Made by a program: the position numbers and the translations under genes. A DNA stretch of 6,383 nucleotides from Oscillospiraceae bacterium. Its GTDB lineage: Bacteria; Bacillota; Clostridia; Oscillospirales; QAMX01. The first letter of the stretch is position 1; every line of letters starts with the position of its first letter. Below are positions 5,948-6,383 of the stretch, in pieces. The stretch lies in contig CACYBP010000358.1 of assembly GCA_902772625.1 (NCBI GenBank), forward strand, positions 1 to 6,383. Direction: 5' to 3'. The notes below the pieces were generated by a model. The model saw only the letters and a program-made list of their open reading frames with translations, did not search any database and had not been told where the DNA came from.

Positions 5948-6117
5948 CTTCCCCTTTGAGGGGAAGGTGTCAAAATCGTAGATTTTGACGGATGAGGTGT
6001 TCTTCCCCGCGCCGCGGAAGCGACGTTCTTTTTTATGGAAAACAGCGGTGTTCCCTCATCCGTCAAAAGCTTCGTTTCCCTCGCTTTTGCCGCCTTCCTC
6101 CATCGGGGGAAGGCTTT
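5943..6117. repeat. 175-bp palindromic repeat element made of two inverted hairpin units (MITE-like)
   Basis: The ends are a perfect 12-bp inverted repeat, AAAGCCTTCCCC (5943-5954) with its complement at 6106-6117. An inner perfect 15-bp inverted repeat pairs TTTTGACGGATGAGG (5983-5997) with 6054-6068. Each half also folds on itself. Left half: CCTTCCCC/GGGGAAGG (5947-5954, 5960-5967) and GTCAAAATC/GATTTTGAC (5969-5977, 5981-5989). Right half: CCTTCCTCC/GGGGGAAGG (6093-6101, 6105-6113, one G-T pair) and CAAAAGC/GCTTTTG (6064-6070, 6083-6089). The halves are two inverted copies of one unit, about 55 and 64 bp, around a 56-bp centre with no gene. No transposase is present. From memory, CCTTCCCC...GACGGATGAGG repeats are widespread between genes in Clostridia; I could not check this. 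Confidence 0.8.
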
Positions 6118-6153
6118 GGTGCGGTCCCGGCAAATGGCGCGGTCCCGGTTTTG
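6118..6153. repeat. 18-bp tandem repeat, right block (two units)
   Basis: GGTGCGGTCCCGGCAAAT (6118-6135) and GGCGCGGTCCCGGTTTTG (6136-6153) share GCGGTCCCGG at an 18-bp period. The second unit begins with the same 13-mer, GGCGCGGTCCCGG, as the left-block unit at 5912. The two blocks therefore flank the palindromic element with the same repeat family. Confidence 0.65.
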
Positions 6154-6175
6154 CCGCCCGGGGCGTTTCCCATGC

Positions 6176-6204
6176 TTGCAAAAAAGCGCGGGATGGGATA
6201 GAAT
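6176..6204 (+). promoter_or_regulatory. Predicted promoter of the lipoprotein gene
   Basis: TTGCAA (6176-6181), a 17-bp spacer, and TAGAAT (6199-6204, five of six consensus bases). Transcription would begin near 6211, about 38 bases before the ATG at 6249. Together with the amidohydrolase promoter it forms a divergent pair on either side of the repeat island. Confidence 0.65.
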
Positions 6205-6248
6205 ACGGATGTCACCGGCGCGTGCCGGATTTCATTCAAGGATCGTGT

Positions 6249-6383
6249 ATGGTTATGAAAAAGACGATGAAGCTTCTTGCTTTGCTGCTCCTGCTCCTCC
6301 TCCTGGCGGCGTGCAGGCCGAAATATGAAACCGCGAGCAGCGAGGAAGGCGCGATCGGATACTACGAGGCGAAGTACGGCGGA
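6249..6383 (+). CDS. N-terminus of a probable secreted lipoprotein, cut off by the window end
   Basis: Forty-five residues are visible, with no stop before the window edge. The sequence starts MVMKKTMK, continues with a leucine-rich hydrophobic core (residues 9-19, eight leucines in a row at 12-19) and ends in LAAC with Cys22. This is a standard lipobox, so signal peptidase II should cleave before Cys22 and the cysteine be lipidated, anchoring the protein to the outer face of the membrane. The mature part begins CRPKYETASSEEG, a polar linker. ATG 6249 is preferred because AAGGA (6238-6242) lies six bases upstream; ATG 6255 would be 12 bases away. The mature domain lies outside the window, so no function can be assigned. 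Confidence 0.82.
   Translation, partial: MVMKKTMKLLALLLLLLLLAACRPKYETASSEEGAIGYYEAKYGG

Noticed and set aside
4933..5988. Plus-strand open frame (351 codons) opposite the amidohydrolase
   Set aside because: It is antisense to a gene with clear metal-binding motifs, lacks a convincing start signal and ends inside the palindromic repeat.
6002..6034. Hairpin CTTCC/GGAAG followed by TTTTTT inside the centre of the palindromic element
   Set aside because: It resembles a weak plus-strand terminator, but five bases separate stem and T tract, the loop is nine bases, and no plus-strand gene reads into it.
5746..6066. Possible N-terminal extension of the amidohydrolase
   Set aside because: The frame stays open, but it passes through 18-bp repeats and the palindromic element. 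The promoter (5810-5838) and ribosome site point to ATG 5745, where the family's N-terminus begins.
5894..6153. CRISPR-like array in the repeat island
   Set aside because: The 18-bp units are directly adjacent with no unique spacers, only two or three per block, and no cas gene is present.

Overview
The window looks like chromosomal DNA from a GC-rich Firmicute of the Clostridia/Eubacteriales type. The reasons are AGGAGG-type ribosome binding sites, E. coli/Bacillus-like -35/-10 promoters with 17-bp spacers and extended TGn -10 boxes, and protein families typical of anaerobic gut clostridia (an aldo/keto reductase carrying ferredoxin-like iron-sulfur clusters, and a short XRE regulator with a membrane tail). 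This is inference from sequence style. No taxonomic marker gene is present.

Layout. (1) Positions 33-1196, minus strand: a probable two-gene operon of a membrane-tailed XRE regulator followed 36 bp later by an isoprenylcysteine-methyltransferase-like membrane enzyme. (2) Positions 1197-1645: a divergent control region. It holds two back-to-back promoters, an array of alternating TGCGG/CCGCA half-sites on the regulator side, and a long GC-rich structured leader on the ligase side. (3) Positions 1646-3268, plus: an AMP-forming acyl-CoA synthetase. (4) Positions 3374-4507, plus: an aldo/keto reductase with a two-cluster ferredoxin tail, driven by its own promoter. (5) A strong intrinsic terminator at 4529-4567 separates it from (6) a convergent minus-strand metal-dependent amidohydrolase at 4603-5745. 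(7) Positions 5746-6248: a roughly 500-bp gene-free island. Two divergent promoters bracket 18-bp tandem repeats and a 175-bp palindromic repeat made of two inverted, internally hairpinned units. (8) The start of a lipoprotein gene, cut by the window end.

The genes do not form one obvious pathway. Each transcription unit appears to have its own promoter, so they read as ordinary housekeeping or accessory metabolism. I see no defence system, CRISPR array, RNA gene, transposase or new multi-gene system. The non-ordinary content is in the intergenic DNA: the palindromic element with compensatory changes in its hairpins, the helically phased half-site array upstream of the regulator, the terminator-like fold in the ligase leader, and a recurring TTGCAA -35 box in three promoters.
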